Below, piece by piece: positions 1 to 9,555 of a stretch of DNA of 46,125 nucleotides; position 1 is the first letter of the stretch; every line of letters starts with the position of its first letter. The stretch spans positions 1 to 46,125 of the forward strand of contig CAIKBL010000018.1 in the NCBI GenBank assembly GCA_903825645.1, written 5' to 3'. Under the pieces are notes generated by a model that saw only the letters and a program-made list of their open reading frames with translations, did not search any database and was not told the DNA's origin. The position numbers were made by a program, and so were the translations under genes. Source of the stretch: an uncultured Pseudomonadota bacterium. Its GTDB lineage: Bacteria; Pseudomonadota; Gammaproteobacteria; Ga0077536.

Positions 1-248
1 ACCCGAAAACAGATATAGTTATCCACAGCTGGCCGTGGTCAGGTCAGCAAAAGCCCCTGGTCAAAATTCAATCGGCACAGGTGGTCAATATTCGCTCGGC
101 CGCAACAAATCAAAGCCCTTTCTGGAAAAGATCAGTTTCACTCGCTTGCCTCTACCTATTCTCTACCGACAGCAATTCGGGCGACGACAAGCAACTGATT
201 CTCGTATGGGTTCCGGCTTGCCATGTGATTGTCGATCATAGAATTCGG
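1..248. other. Gene-free left edge with a short direct repeat
   Basis: No convincing gene is seen here. Two copies of an 18-base sequence starting GGTCAA and ending TCGGC lie at 59-76 and 83-100, 24 bp apart, with three mismatches. Repeated GGTCAA-type motifs are typical of the multiple terminal repeats of IS21-family elements, so this may be the end of an element continuing left of the window. No transposase is visible to confirm it. Confidence 0.25.
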
Positions 249-566
249 CTAATCGGCCAAGATGCACAACTCGCCGGTCTTTTTGATCGATCCTTTGCAG
301 CAGGGGCACGGATCCCCAAATCGCCACAGTACGAGTTGCTTGCTACCGCAGCTACGGCACTGACCAAACTCTAGCGACTCGCCCGGCGTAGGAGACGACT
401 CCGGGTGAGTCGGGTCATTGGCGTACTTGACCAGCACATCGCTGAGCGTGCCGCACGATTCGCAGTACATCGTATCTGACCAGCACAGAAATCCTCGATC
501 TCGCCCACCGCTCACGGTTGCCGTCAGGCCGCATCCCCCGCATTGGACCTCGAATAGTTCAGCCAT
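249..566 (-). CDS. Small multi-zinc-ribbon protein, function unknown
   Basis: Predicted 105-residue cytosolic protein starting MAELFEVQCGGCG. It has cysteine pairs typical of zinc ribbons: CGGC near residue 9, CESC near residue 36, CRSC near residue 71 and a CPCC group near residue 88. That is enough for two structural zinc sites. I do not recognise a named family. Possible roles are nucleic-acid or protein binding, but none is supported directly. It lies alone on the minus strand downstream of tRNA-Ser, beyond a block of inverted repeats, so it could belong to a former island at that tRNA. The regular cysteine spacing is the main reason to believe it is real. Confidence 0.55.
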   Translation of the reverse strand: MAELFEVQCGGCGLTATVSGGRDRGFLCWSDTMYCESCGTLSDVLVKYANDPTHPESSPTPGESLEFGQCRSCGSKQLVLWRFGDPCPCCKGSIKKTGELCILAD

Positions 567-650
567 TTCCTATCTCCGATTCGCGCCGGATTGATGTCGA
601 CTTGCTAGTTACAAATGCCAAAATCCGATTTGCCGTCTTTCGCGACCCAT

Positions 651-702
651 GTGGTGGTACTTTTCGAGACCCCCGAAGGGATGTACCACCAAAAATACCA
701 CC
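651..702. repeat. Inverted/direct GGTGGTA repeats downstream of tRNA-Ser (possible integrase arm sites)
   Basis: On the plus strand GGTGGTAC (653-660) is followed after 22 bases by its perfect inverse GTACCACC (683-690). A third related copy, ATACCACC, lies at 695-702. Several GGTCTC/GAGAC words follow towards the tRNA (about 725-805). Short repeats of this kind next to the 3' end of a tRNA gene are typical of integrase arm-binding sites left by an island. No integrase gene remains here. Confidence 0.35.
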
Positions 703-816
703 AGAGCCGGGAGACTGAAAGAGCGTCAGTGAGACGCCATGAGACTCTGAAGTGCCTGTTTTTTAGACGTTTTCGACCAATTTCGAGACCGTCTGAGACC
801 GCTTGAGAAAGGTAAT

Positions 817-907
817 TGGCGGAGAGAGAGGGATTCGAACCCTCGATGGGCTTTTGGCCCATACTCCCTTAGCAGGGGAGCGCCTTCAGCCACTCGGCCA
901 TCTCTCC
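817..907 (-). tRNA. tRNA-Ser(GCU)
   Basis: The reverse complement folds as a class II tRNA. The acceptor stem is GGAGAGA/TCTCTCC and the anticodon arm CTCCC-CTGCTAA-GGGAG carries anticodon GCT. A long variable arm is built from ATGGGC/GCCCAT, and the T-arm contains GGTTCGAATCC. The 3' CCA is encoded: discriminator G at 820, then CCA at 819-817. It reads AGC/AGU serine codons. It sits just downstream of csrA, as in many Gammaproteobacteria. Confidence 0.97.
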
Positions 908-958
908 GGAAGTGCCAAGGATACCGGGGCCACGATGCCTCGTAAAGGTGGCCGTGGC

Positions 959-1153
959 TCATTCATCGAGAGTCACCACTGTTTTCGGATGTTCCTTCTG
1001 AATTCGCTCATGAATTTCTTCCCGATTAACCGCCACATCCTTGGGCGCACTGATCCCTATCCTGACCTGGTTGCCTTTGATTCCTAGGACGGTGACATTC
1101 ACTGCATCGCCGATGATCAACGATTCCCCCACCCGTCTAGTCAAAATAAGCAT
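959..1153 (-). CDS. csrA: Carbon storage regulator CsrA
   Basis: A 64-residue RNA-binding translational regulator of the CsrA/RsmA family. It begins [16 protein letters not shown] and retains the conserved GNQVRIGI strand and the NREEI segment of the C-terminal helix, so length and sequence are full. As a dimer it binds GGA motifs in mRNA leaders, repressing or stabilising transcripts of carbon storage, motility and biofilm genes. It lies 12 bp downstream of lysC on the same strand and before tRNA-Ser. This alaS-lysC-csrA-tRNA-Ser order is widespread in Gammaproteobacteria, which supports both identity and lineage. Confidence 0.97.
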   Translation of the reverse strand: MLILTRRVGESLIIGDAVNVTVLGIKGNQVRIGISAPKDVAVNREEIHERIQKEHPKTVVTLDE

Positions 1154-1165
1154 CGCCTGCCTGCT

Positions 1166-2386
1166 TTATTCGTCCCGCGCCAAACCAAACTCACTGTGTA
1201 GTATTCGAACCGCGAGCTCACCATACTTTTCGTCGATGACCACAGAGATCTTGATCTCAGAGGTCGAAATCATCTGGATATTAACGCCTTCGGCCGCCAA
1301 GACGCGGAACATCCGGCTTGCAATCCCGGCATGGGAACGCATGCCAACGCCGACAATGGATACTTTGACAATACGCTTGTCACCCTGCACAGCACGGGCT
1401 TGCATCTCGCCGTTGGTCGCCTGACAAATCGTCAGCGCCTTATCGTATTCGTTGCGGTGGACCGTGAACGTGAAATCAGCCGAGCCATCAGCACCCGAGT
1501 TCTGCACGATCATGTCGACTTCGATATTCGCATCGGCGACTGGCCCGAGGATCGTGCTTGCCACACCGGGGCGATCCGGCAAACCGAGAAACGTGATCTT
1601 CGCCTCGTCACGATTGAGGGTGACGCCCGATATTAAGGCGGCTTCCATAATGTTCTCCTCAGTAGTAATCAGCGTGCCAGGCCCATCTCCGAACGAAGAC
1701 AACACTCTCAATGTCACCTGGTATTTACTTGCAAACTCGACCGAACGGATCTGCAGTACCTTGGCACCGAGACTCGCCATCTCGAGCATCTCTTCATAGG
1801 TAATCCGCTCCAGTCGTCGGGCCTCTGGTACGATGCGCGGGTCGGTCGTATAGACACCATCCACGTCGGTATAAATCTGGCACTCATCGGCCTTGAGCGC
1901 CGCCGCAAGGGCAACGGCCGTGGTATCCGAACCTCCCCGCCCAAGCGTGGTGATACTGCCGCCGGCATCGACGCCCTGGAATCCCGCCACTACAACGACA
2001 CGACCGGCCGCAAGGGCGGCGCTGACCCTAGTCCCATCAATTTCAAGAATGCGCGCCTTATTAAAGGCCGAGTCGGTAACAATCGGGATTTGTGCGCCGG
2101 TAAACGATACGGCGGGCACACCGCGTGCCTCAAGCGCCATCGCGAGTAGACCAATCGTGACTTGCTCACCCGTCGAGAGCAACGCGTCAAGCTCGCGGGC
2201 TGGCGGCGGATTATTGAGGGCACGGGCAAGGTTTAGCAGTCTGTCTGTCTCTCCGGACATCGCAGAGACCACCACCACCAACTGATGTCCTGCTGCGCGC
2301 GCTTGTTCAACACGAGCGGCGACTGCCTGAATGCGCTCGACCGTACCGACCGAGGTACCGCCATATTTCTGAACGATCAAACTCAT
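1166..2386 (-). CDS. lysC: Aspartate kinase
   Basis: A 406-residue aspartokinase (ATP + L-aspartate to 4-phospho-aspartate), the first step towards lysine, threonine, methionine and diaminopimelate. The N-terminus has the kinase signature KYGGTSVG (residues 7-14), followed by the amino-acid-kinase fold with GRGGSDTTA near residue 150. Two C-terminal ACT regulatory domains follow, the first around LPDRPGVA and the second around [11 protein letters not shown]. The length matches the monofunctional, lysine/threonine-sensitive class. It is 30 bp downstream of alaS and 12 bp upstream of csrA on the same strand, so co-transcription is likely. Confidence 0.97.
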   Translation of the reverse strand: MSLIVQKYGGTSVGTVERIQAVAARVEQARAAGHQLVVVVSAMSGETDRLLNLARALNNPPPARELDALLSTGEQVTIGLLAMALEARGVPAVSFTGAQIPIVTDSAFNKARILEIDGTRVSAALAAGRVVVVAGFQGVDAGGSITTLGRGGSDTTAVALAAALKADECQIYTDVDGVYTTDPRIVPEARRLERITYEEMLEMASLGAKVLQIRSVEFASKYQVTLRVLSSFGDGPGTLITTEENIMEAALISGVTLNRDEAKITFLGLPDRPGVASTILGPVADANIEVDMIVQNSGADGSADFTFTVHRNEYDKALTICQATNGEMQARAVQGDKRIVKVSIVGVGMRSHAGIASRMFRVLAAEGVNIQMISTSEIKISVVIDEKYGELAVRILHSEFGLARDE

Positions 2387-2416
2387 GCCCGTTCTATCCT
2401 TCGAATTCTGTTGACC

Positions 2417-5044
2417 TTAATCGCTGCTGCCCAAGCGCGCCGCGACCCACGCGCGAACACCGGCGAGTGCCTGCGCCAGTCCCGCCACATCTGTGCCACC
2501 GGCCTGTGCGAGATCAGGCCGCCCACCACCTTTACCGCCCAGCTGCACAGCGACGAAATTTGCGAGCTCGCCAGCATGCACCTGCGCGGTCAGATTTTTG
2601 GTAACGCCCGCAACGAGCCGCACCTTATCGTCCTCGACAGTCGCGAGCACGATAACGGAGCGGGCGAGCTTATCCTTCAATTTATCCATCGCCTCGCGCA
2701 ACGCCACAGCATCCGCACCAATTAGGATTTCACAGAGCAGTTTGACATCACCGATGTCGACAGCGTTGTCGGCGAGATCGCGGCCAGATTGGCCGGCAAG
2801 CTTGGCCTTCAACTGCTGAATTTCTTTGTCCTGTGCACGCACACGATCGTGCAACTGTGTAACACGAATAACCGCATCCTCGGGCGCTCCCTTCACCAAG
2901 GTCGCTACTTTTCGTAAGATTTCGGCATTCCGCAAGCCCTCATCCACCGCTGCGGCAGCGGTAACCGCCTCGATACGACGTACTCCCGCGGCGACGCCGG
3001 TTTCTGCCACAATTCGCAGCGCGCCAATATCCCCCGTCCGCGTCGCGTGGGTCCCTCCGCACAACTCAACCGAGAAATTCCCCATGCGCAGCACCCGGAC
3101 TTCGTCTCCGTATTTTTCTCCGAACAAGGCAATCGCCCCTAGTTCGAGCGCCTGCTGATAACTGGACAGTGCTGTCTCGACAGGGTGATTAGTCCGAATC
3201 TCCGCGTTCACAATGCGCTCTATTTCCTGCAGATCCATAGGCGCCACGGCGCCATTATGGGAGAAATCAAAGCGCAGTCGCTCCGCATCGACGAGCGAGC
3301 CTTTCTGTTCGACGTGGGTGCCCAACACTTTGCGAAGCGCCGCATGCAGCAGGTGAGTCGCCGAATGGTTCTGGCGGGTAGCCTGTCGACGGACCGCGTC
3401 GACCTCAGCGCGTACCATCTCACCGATTGATAACCGACCGGTCTGAAGCGTGCCGTAGTGTAAATGCAGCCCACCCTGCTTTCGGGTGTCCTCGACGGCG
3501 AATAGGTCGTGATCGCCCCGCAACTGTCCACGGTCTCCGATTTGGCCACCGGATTCCGCATAAAAAGGCGTCGTGGCTAGCACCACGATCCCGGTTTCAC
3601 CTGCCGCCATAGTCGTCACGGGCTCTCCGGCCCGAAACAGACCGATGATAGAGGTCTCGTCGGTAGTCCTCTCGTAACCCGTGAATACCTGGCCATGCCC
3701 GAGGCCGGCAAGGGCCTCTCCACTGATCGCTTGGGTGGTATCCACATTGGTAAAATGACTCGCCGCGCGAGCACGTTCCCGCTGGATGTCCAGGGCGCTC
3801 TCGTATCCCGCGAGGTCAACGTCCATCCCGCGCTCCCGCGCGATATCCGCTGTCAGATCTACCGGGAAACCGTAAGTATCATTGAGCTTGAAGGCGAGCG
3901 CGCCCGGAATGGTCTTTCCTGACAGCCCACTCACGGCAGTTTCGAATATCTTGAGTCCTTGGTCGAGAGTTTCGGCAAAACGTTCTTCTTCCTGCAGCAG
4001 GACCTGCTCTATTCGGGCGACGCGTGGCGTTAATTCAGGCATGGCCTGGCCCATTTCGATGACCAGCGGCTTGACCAACCTGTGGAAGAAGGGCTCATTA
4101 AAACCCAATTTATTCCCATGTCGAAGCGCGCGCCGCATAATTCGGCGCAAAACATAGCCACGCCCCTCATTGGAAGGGATTACGCCATCCATCACCAAGA
4201 ACGCGCAAGCCCGGATGTGATCGGCAATCACCCGCAAAGAGGTTGTCTCGAGATCGCCACGGGGCGCGATGTTGCGAATTGCCTCAATCAGATGTCGGAA
4301 AATGTCGATATCGTAATTATCGTGCACCCCCTGCATCACCGCAGCGATCCGCTCCAGCCCCATGCCGGTATCTACAGACGGCTTCGGGATACGTTTCTGG
4401 TTACCCTGAGCATCCCGCTCAAACTGCATGAACACCAGATTCCATATTTCGATAAAGCGATCGCCGTCCGCGTCCACCGTGCCGGGAGGTCCGCCGGAAA
4501 TATGCGGTCCGTGATCAAAGAAAATTTCGGTACACGGTCCGCAGGGCCCCGTGTCACCCATCATCCAAAAATTGTCTTTTTCACCGCAGCGCGTCAGGCG
4601 GCCGGGATCAACCCCGATGTGATTTAGCCAAATATCCGCCGCCTCGTCATCCGACTCAAAAACCGTGACCCAGAGCCGCTCTGCCGGTAGGTTAAAACGC
4701 TTGGTCAGCAGTTCCCACGCGAACTCGATAGCCGCCGGTTTAAAGTAATCTCCGAAGCTGAAATTGCCCAGCATTTCGAAAAACGTATGATGCCGCGCCG
4801 TGTAGCCTACGTTATCCAGATCATTATGCTTGCCACCGGCCCTGACGCAGCGCTGACTGCTCGCAGCCCGCTTGAAATCACGCTCCTCCAATCCCAGGAA
4901 AACATCCTTAAACTGCACCATGCCGGCGTTGGTAAACAGCAGGGAAGGATCGTCAGCCGGCACCAGCGGGCTACTCGCCACAGTCCTATGCCCCTGACTG
5001 GCGAAGTAATCCAGAAATGCTTGGCGGATATCATTGCTCTTCAT
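2417..5044 (-). CDS. alaS: Alanyl-tRNA synthetase
   Basis: An 875-residue class II synthetase that charges tRNA-Ala, almost the length of the E. coli enzyme. The N-terminal catalytic domain includes [11 protein letters not shown] (residues about 37-47) and the GMGLER motif near residue 236. The editing domain has the zinc-binding HSATHLLH motif and the downstream CGGTH motif that hydrolyse Ser/Gly-tRNA-Ala. The C-terminal part ends in a glycine-rich [15 protein letters not shown] segment of the C-Ala domain. Start ATG gives the canonical [14 protein letters not shown]. It lies 46 bp downstream of recX and is followed by lysC. Confidence 0.98.
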   Translation of the reverse strand: MKSNDIRQAFLDYFASQGHRTVASSPLVPADDPSLLFTNAGMVQFKDVFLGLEERDFKRAASSQRCVRAGGKHNDLDNVGYTARHHTFFEMLGNFSFGDYFKPAAIEFAWELLTKRFNLPAERLWVTVFESDDEAADIWLNHIGVDPGRLTRCGEKDNFWMMGDTGPCGPCTEIFFDHGPHISGGPPGTVDADGDRFIEIWNLVFMQFERDAQGNQKRIPKPSVDTGMGLERIAAVMQGVHDNYDIDIFRHLIEAIRNIAPRGDLETTSLRVIADHIRACAFLVMDGVIPSNEGRGYVLRRIMRRALRHGNKLGFNEPFFHRLVKPLVIEMGQAMPELTPRVARIEQVLLQEEERFAETLDQGLKIFETAVSGLSGKTIPGALAFKLNDTYGFPVDLTADIARERGMDVDLAGYESALDIQRERARAASHFTNVDTTQAISGEALAGLGHGQVFTGYERTTDETSIIGLFRAGEPVTTMAAGETGIVVLATTPFYAESGGQIGDRGQLRGDHDLFAVEDTRKQGGLHLHYGTLQTGRLSIGEMVRAEVDAVRRQATRQNHSATHLLHAALRKVLGTHVEQKGSLVDAERLRFDFSHNGAVAPMDLQEIERIVNAEIRTNHPVETALSSYQQALELGAIALFGEKYGDEVRVLRMGNFSVELCGGTHATRTGDIGALRIVAETGVAAGVRRIEAVTAAAAVDEGLRNAEILRKVATLVKGAPEDAVIRVTQLHDRVRAQDKEIQQLKAKLAGQSGRDLADNAVDIGDVKLLCEILIGADAVALREAMDKLKDKLARSVIVLATVEDDKVRLVAGVTKNLTAQVHAGELANFVAVQLGGKGGGRPDLAQAGGTDVAGLAQALAGVRAWVAARLGSSD

Positions 5045-5090
5045 GGCTCAATGTCTCATATCATGTAGCGGTCAGCTGCCGTCGCTCGAA

Positions 5091-5552
5091 TTAGTAAGAT
5101 TCGTGCTCAGGCTTTAGCGCGGCTTTGATTTGGTCGGAGGAGAACCCGCGGTATTCCAGATAACGCCGGCGTTTAACGAGCACTGCGAAATTCCCGTCCT
5201 GCGTGTCGCCGAATTTTTTCCGATCAGCTTTTCGGGCCAGCACCAACCAGTCGCACTCGGTCTCATTCAATGCCTGTTGAATAATTTCCACGCTGGCCCC
5301 GCGCTGACGAAGTTCAATGGCAATGCGCTGAGGACCATAACCACGCTCAGCGCGCGAACGCAGGTAGATCTCGGTATATCGCACATCACTTTGCAAGTTT
5401 TCCGCGGCCAACCGATCAAGTACAGCCGAGACCTCGCCCGCCGCGTGTCCACGGGCGCCCAGCTTGCGCTGCAACTCAGCCCTGGAATGTTCGCGGCGCG
5501 CGAGCGCCGCAATTGCGTGCGTCCGCAGACGGGCGTCCGGTTCTTGGCTCAG
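5091..5552 (-). CDS. recX: RecA regulator RecX (probable non-ATG start overlapping the recA stop)
   Basis: RecX binds RecA filaments and limits recombinase activity. The reading frame from TTG at 5474 (MQRKLGARG) gives only 127 residues and omits the first conserved helix. The same frame continues upstream for 26 codons encoding [19 protein letters not shown] and EHSRAEL, which matches the usual RecX N-terminus and gives about 153 residues. An in-frame TGA at 5558-5556 limits the extension. No ATG, GTG or TTG lies between that stop and 5474, so the likely start is CTG at 5552-5550. It overlaps the recA stop as CTGA, behind a GGAGGCTGAGG-like purine run. Translational coupling to recA is inferred. 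If the rare start is wrong, the TTG form is the fallback. Confidence 0.85.
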   Translation of the reverse strand: MSQEPDARLRTHAIAALARREHSRAELQRKLGARGHAAGEVSAVLDRLAAENLQSDVRYTEIYLRSRAERGYGPQRIAIELRQRGASVEIIQQALNETECDWLVLARKADRKKFGDTQDGNFAVLVKRRRYLEYRGFSSDQIKAALKPEHESY

Positions 5553-6583
5553 CCCTCAGCCTCCAGATCGCCGTCAGATTCAACAGCCACAGCTTGCGGC
5601 AGGGCCACTTCTCGGATCTTGGCCTCCAGCTCTGTGCAGATTTCAGGGTGCTCTTTTAAGTAGACTCGCACATTTTCTTTACCCTGGCCGAGCCGCTCAC
5701 CTTGGTAGCTATACCAGGCACCCGTCTTTTCCATGAACCCCTGCGCAACCCCAAGCTCAATGATTTCGCTTTCTCGGGAAATACCCAAGTCATAAAGGAT
5801 ATCGAACGTCGCCTGCTTGAAGGGCGGAGCGACTTTGTTCTTGACAACTTTCACCCGGGTTTCATTACCGATAATCTCATCGCCCCGTTTCAGCGAGCCA
5901 ATGCGTCGTATATCGAGGCGCACCGACGCATAGAACTTCAGGGCATTACCGCCCGTCGTCGTTTCGGGATTACCAAACATGACCCCTATTTTCATGCGGA
6001 TCTGATTGATAAAAATCACCAAGGTATTTGCGCGTTTGATGACACCTGTCAACTTGCGCAACGCCTGCGACATCAGACGGGCCTGCAAACCCATGTGACT
6101 GTCACCCATATCCCCTTCGATTTCAGCCTTTGGCGTCAAGGCTGCGACGGAGTCTACGATGATCACGTCGACCGCACCGGAGCGCACCAACATATCCGTG
6201 ATTTCGAGGGCCTGCTCTCCGGTGTCCGGCTGGGAGACGAGGAGCTCGCTGACATTGACACCCAGTTTCGCTGCGTAGAGCGGATCGAGCGCATGCTCAG
6301 CATCAACGAATGCGGCCGTGCCACCCAGTTTCTGGATTTCGGCGACCACGTGGAGCGCTAGGGTGGTTTTACCAGAGGACTCGGGCCCATAAACCTCGAC
6401 GATGCGCCCCCGGGGCAGGCCACCAACACCGAGCGCCAGGTCAAGACTGAGAGAGCCCGTGGAGACAACCTGAATATCGTGCGTGGTCCCACCGTCGCCA
6501 AGCCGCATGATTGAGCCGGCCCCGAACTGCTTTTCGATTTGGGCCAGCGCCGCTCCCAGCGCCTTTTTTCGGTTGTCATCCAT
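5549..6583 (-). CDS. recA: Recombinase RecA
   Basis: A 344-residue DNA-dependent ATPase that forms filaments on single-stranded DNA, drives homologous recombination and triggers LexA and UmuD self-cleavage. The Walker A motif GPESSGKTT lies near residues 66-74. [14 protein letters not shown] and the Walker B segment [20 protein letters not shown] follow. The L2 region [17 protein letters not shown] is intact. Start ATG gives [13 protein letters not shown], with GAGAGGG about 8 bases upstream. It overlaps recX. I found no perfect CTGT-N8-ACAG box in the upstream gap, so SOS control is not shown by sequence. Confidence 0.98.
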   Translation of the reverse strand: MDDNRKKALGAALAQIEKQFGAGSIMRLGDGGTTHDIQVVSTGSLSLDLALGVGGLPRGRIVEVYGPESSGKTTLALHVVAEIQKLGGTAAFVDAEHALDPLYAAKLGVNVSELLVSQPDTGEQALEITDMLVRSGAVDVIIVDSVAALTPKAEIEGDMGDSHMGLQARLMSQALRKLTGVIKRANTLVIFINQIRMKIGVMFGNPETTTGGNALKFYASVRLDIRRIGSLKRGDEIIGNETRVKVVKNKVAPPFKQATFDILYDLGISRESEIIELGVAQGFMEKTGAWYSYQGERLGQGKENVRVYLKEHPEICTELEAKIREVALPQAVAVESDGDLEAEG

Positions 6584-7019
6584 CGTTGATATCCCTCTCG
6601 TGGAAAGTTTTTTGAAAATCTCTCATTATTTCAGGCAATTGAGTGCCAAAGGCAGGGCGCTTCCATGCGTCCGCCGGCATTGCAGCGCGATACCGCCCGA
6701 CCGAATTCCTGGCTCCGCGATTATGGCATAGGAGACTCGCCGGTTTAACCGCGCTGCGTGTGTCCGGAGGGGATGTTGCACGCCGAATCTGTCCCTCGAC
6801 ACCGCGTTAAGCGCGATCTTATCCCGGTGCGACGTCCACATTTCGAGATCGTCTTGCGGGCCGGTCCGCTGGAGTATCGCGCGCGACCGCCCTTCTTGCC
6901 CCTTGGCCGCGACCGGGGCATCACCTAACGACACAAGAGCGCCGCTCTGGCACGATAGTAAAGCCCGAGCCGAAGGACATAGGCGCTCTTGTTGCGCAAC
7001 GTTACTAAGGAGCCCGTCG
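6584..7019. other. Intergenic region upstream of recA and of the GFA gene
   Basis: This 436-bp divergent gap should hold the promoters of recA (minus) and the GFA-family gene (plus). A reading frame of about 100 codons on the minus strand (6626-6934) has no recognisable domain and was not called. The closest LexA-like word, CTGT-N8-ACCG near 6786, is imperfect and distant from recA. I see no other structure. Confidence 0.4.
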
Positions 7020-7433
7020 ATGCCGATTACCGGAGGATGTTTATGTGGCGCCGTGCGCTACGTTATCTCGGAGGCGCCATTGGCAGCGCGCACCTGCTGG
7101 TGTCGACTGTGCCAATACCTCGGGGCAGGTAGCGGCACGGTCAACGCCGTTTTTCGCCGCGGATCCGTCGCGATTGCGGGGATACTCCAGCATTACGACA
7201 GTCTTGCTGAAAGTGGCAATCATATGTGTCGACAGTTCTGCGGCCAGTGCGGCACGCAGGTATGTGGCTACGCTGAAGAGCGGCCCGAGGTAATCGTGAT
7301 CAGGGTGGGAACTCTCGACGACCAAGAGGCCATCCGTCCCACGTCAACCATCTGGGTAAGCGCCGCCCCCACCTGGGCCTGCATAGATACCACGCTGCCG
7401 CAGATTTTGGCGCAGCCGCCTCCAGTCGGCTAG
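7020..7433 (+). CDS. GFA-family (Mss4-like) zinc protein
   Basis: A 137-residue protein of the GFA family, named after glutathione-dependent formaldehyde-activating enzyme. Most members have unknown substrates. The zinc ligands are visible: CLCGAVRY (residues 7-14), the CWCRLC group near residues 27-32, and CGQCGTQVCGY near residues 77-87. This arrangement defines the Mss4-like fold. An upstream in-frame start at 6903 would add 39 residues without homology, so ATG at 7020 is preferred. It is convergent with pncC (stops 6 bp apart) and separates pncC from recA, which are often adjacent in related bacteria. It may therefore be a later insertion. Confidence 0.85.
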   Translation: MPITGGCLCGAVRYVISEAPLAARTCWCRLCQYLGAGSGTVNAVFRRGSVAIAGILQHYDSLAESGNHMCRQFCGQCGTQVCGYAEERPEVIVIRVGTLDDQEAIRPTSTIWVSAAPTWACIDTTLPQILAQPPPVG

Positions 7434-7439
7434 CCGGAC

Positions 7440-7955
7440 TCAGTCCGGCGGGAGCTGTCCCGTGGCAAGCCCGAGGAGACCTTCGAGCGCGTAGCGCACC
7501 GCCTGTGCACGCACTGCGGTCCGATCGCCGCTGAAACGACGGTGGCGGGCAAGGTGCCGGTCATCCCGGGCGGCAAAGCCGAACCAGACCGTACCGACCG
7601 GCTTCTGCTCACTCCCTCCGGTAGGGCCTGCGACCCCGGTGATCGCGACGGCTATCGCGGCGCGGGAGTGCCGCAAGGCCCCCTGCGCCATCGCCGTGGC
7701 GGTCTCGGCGCTCACCGCGCCATAGGCGTCGATCGTCGCCGCAGGCACACTGATTTGTTCTTGTTTGGCCGCGTTGGAATAAGTGACAAAACCCCGGTCA
7801 AACCATTCGGAGCTGCCAGCCACACCGGTGATTGCCATCGCAACCCACCCGCCGGTACAGGACTCCGCCGTGGCGGCGGACAGGCCTCGAGATTTCAGCG
7901 CGACGCCGAGATCTCGCGCAAGCCCCTCAATCACCGCATCTATGCCGTCTGCCAT
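7440..7955 (-). CDS. pncC: Nicotinamide-nucleotide amidase (CinA C-terminal domain)
   Basis: A 171-residue stand-alone CinA C-terminal domain, which deamidates NMN to nicotinate mononucleotide in the pyridine nucleotide cycle. The catalytic-serine motif TAESCTGGWVA lies near residues 30-40. It is followed by the typical SSEWFDRGFVTYSN, GAVSAETA and AITGVAGPTGG stretches. The N-terminal molybdopterin-like COG1058 domain of full CinA is absent, which is normal for PncC. It starts 4 bp downstream of tadA on the same strand, suggesting a two-gene operon. Confidence 0.94.
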   Translation of the reverse strand: MADGIDAVIEGLARDLGVALKSRGLSAATAESCTGGWVAMAITGVAGSSEWFDRGFVTYSNAAKQEQISVPAATIDAYGAVSAETATAMAQGALRHSRAAIAVAITGVAGPTGGSEQKPVGTVWFGFAARDDRHLARHRRFSGDRTAVRAQAVRYALEGLLGLATGQLPPD

Positions 7956-7959
7956 CGCG

Positions 7960-8415
7960 TTATCTCCGTGCCTTGAAAAAGCGCTGCAGGCGTGAAGCGG
8001 CCTCGCCGCTCTCCACGCCCCCCAAGACCTGCACCCGATGATTCAGGCGCTCACCCGTCAAGATATCGAAAACACTGCCCGCCGCCCCCGCGCGCGGATC
8101 AGTCGCGCCATAGACCACTCGCGCAATCCGCGCATGAATAATCGCCCCGCTGCACATCGCACAGGGCTCCAACGTCACGTAGAGCGTAGTGCCGGGCAAT
8201 CGGTAATTACCCAGCCGAATCGCGCCGGCTCGTAGCGCCACGATTTCTGCGTGCGCGGTCGGATCATGGGACTGAATTGGTCGGTTCCATCCTTCACCGA
8301 GGATCTCCCCTTCCCGCACCAGCAGGGCCCCCACCGGGACTTCGCCAAGGGCTTCTGCCTCGTCCGCCAACCTCAGGGCGTGCGCCATCCAGTATTTGTC
8401 TACGTCGTTGTCCAA
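7960..8415 (-). CDS. tadA: tRNA-specific adenosine deaminase TadA
   Basis: This enzyme converts adenosine-34 of tRNA-Arg(ACG) to inosine. The cytidine-deaminase-fold motifs are complete: HAEIVALRAG carries the zinc histidine and catalytic glutamate, and PCAMCSGAI supplies the two zinc cysteines. The C-terminus ends in the usual basic LQRFFKARR. The frame stays open up to 8514, but homology begins near DKYWMAHALRLADEAE. Candidate starts are TTG at 8415, preceded by a GGGGGTGA-type purine run, or ATG at 8388 (MAHALRLA). I chose TTG because it keeps the conserved DKYW. The gene precedes pncC by 4 bp. Confidence 0.93.
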   Translation of the reverse strand: MDNDVDKYWMAHALRLADEAEALGEVPVGALLVREGEILGEGWNRPIQSHDPTAHAEIVALRAGAIRLGNYRLPGTTLYVTLEPCAMCSGAIIHARIARVVYGATDPRAGAAGSVFDILTGERLNHRVQVLGGVESGEAASRLQRFFKARR

Positions 8416-8730
8416 ATCACCCCCTATCCATCCGGCATCGTGGCCTCTGGGTATGCACGCGACGCCGACGAAACGGCGCTCACCCAGCGTGTTATGGCGT
8501 AATCCTAACGGCACCGGTTCTTCAGCCCAAGTGTCCGAGGAGATCTGATGTCGGGATGACGATGGGCGCTTGCCACAGGGGACGACGCAAAGGCCTACTT
8601 CCTCCCTACAGACGCGCGCATAGCGATCTCCGACAGTCGAGCAAAGCTCTTGACCTTATTTTAGACAGCCCCGGTGAGGGCAATTCTGGGCCTCCGTAAG
8701 CCAATCCTGTCACGCTAGAACTCGCCGGCG
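8416..8730. other. Intergenic region without a recognisable gene
   Basis: The tadA upstream region and the start of the next plus-strand gene share this gap of about 315 bp. I see no RNA gene, strong repeat or conserved protein fragment in it. Confidence 0.4.
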
Positions 8731-9492
8731 ATGTCTGTAAGATGGCACGACTCGTTGAAACTTTCGCCGGACGGCCCTGACGTGGTCGAAGAAAGACAAC
8801 TGGCTGGCAGAAATATCAATTTAATTGAGCCGACAATGGAGTCGAAAAAAACGAAGAGTCTCGCAGAGATCGCCGCCGGGAGCGCACATGCGTTGAATAA
8901 CGTCACCAGCGTTCTCTATGCGGCTTCTGCGTATCTCGGAAACTTGCCGGAGAGCAAAACGCTCAATCGGGCGCGCGTTGCCGTCGAAAAAGCGGCTGCT
9001 GATGCACTCTCTCTAGGCGCGGCCTTCACGCTACTGGCTTTGGACCCATCAACCGATGAGCGAAGTTCGCAAGAGCCTGTGCGGTTCGAGGCACGCGATC
9101 TCGGCCGCATTTTTCAAGAAACTCAGCATGTCGCCAACACCGATTTTGCTGCGCCCGAGGAGACTTGGTCGCCACGCCCGATTTTAGTCACCCCGGAAAC
9201 TTTGATGAGTGTCTTAGTTTGCGCCAGCGTCACCATCCGGCGTCGGATATCTGGAGAAACCGTCTTGCGTTGTACCTGGCAGGAGCAACGAGCGGGTTCT
9301 CCCGAGGCAACAGGTCTTGTGTTCGAACTGCATGCATCCGAAGTTCCAGCCCCGTCGGAAGACCGCTTACTGTCGCGTCATCCCTGCGAACTCGCGCTGG
9401 ACCATGCGACTGCCCCGCTGCTGGCGAAAGGCCTAATAATCGAACAACCGACACTAGGCAACGTTAGAATAATCGCCTGTTTTAGTCCGTAG
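8731..9492 (+). CDS. Degenerate histidine-kinase-like / phosphotransferase-like protein
   Basis: A 253-residue cytosolic protein. Residues about 47-65 (LAEIAAGSAHALNNVTSVL) closely resemble the H-box of a HisKA dimerisation domain, with a histidine in SAHALNN where kinases have IAHDFNN. The C-terminal half resembles a weak ATPase fold (RIISGETVLRC-like strands, ending APLLAKGLIIEQ) but lacks clear N, G1 and G2 boxes. This pattern fits a ChpT-like histidine phosphotransferase or a kinase that has lost ATP binding. No response regulator is adjacent. An internal ATG at 8836 (MESKKTKSLAEI) is an alternative start that removes a featureless leader. Confidence 0.55.
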   Translation: MSVRWHDSLKLSPDGPDVVEERQLAGRNINLIEPTMESKKTKSLAEIAAGSAHALNNVTSVLYAASAYLGNLPESKTLNRARVAVEKAAADALSLGAAFTLLALDPSTDERSSQEPVRFEARDLGRIFQETQHVANTDFAAPEETWSPRPILVTPETLMSVLVCASVTIRRRISGETVLRCTWQEQRAGSPEATGLVFELHASEVPAPSEDRLLSRHPCELALDHATAPLLAKGLIIEQPTLGNVRIIACFSP

Positions 9493-9555
9493 GTGATGTA
9501 ACTCGCCGCCCTCGGGTGCGCGACAGCTCCGCCGCCACGCACGTTTCCAGTCAGT

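Noticed and set aside
4082-4627. 181-codon plus-strand frame inside alaS
   Set aside because: It is antisense to a fully conserved alaS coding region, so it is a shadow frame.
5702-6361. 219-codon plus-strand frame inside recA
   Set aside because: Antisense to recA with no independent homology.
6584-6820. LexA box controlling recA
   Set aside because: The best word is CTGT-N8-ACCG near 6786, imperfect and about 200 bp from recA, so it is not called.
6626-6934. 102-codon minus-strand gene upstream of recA
   Set aside because: No recognisable motif. It sits in a divergent promoter region and starts without a clear ribosome site.
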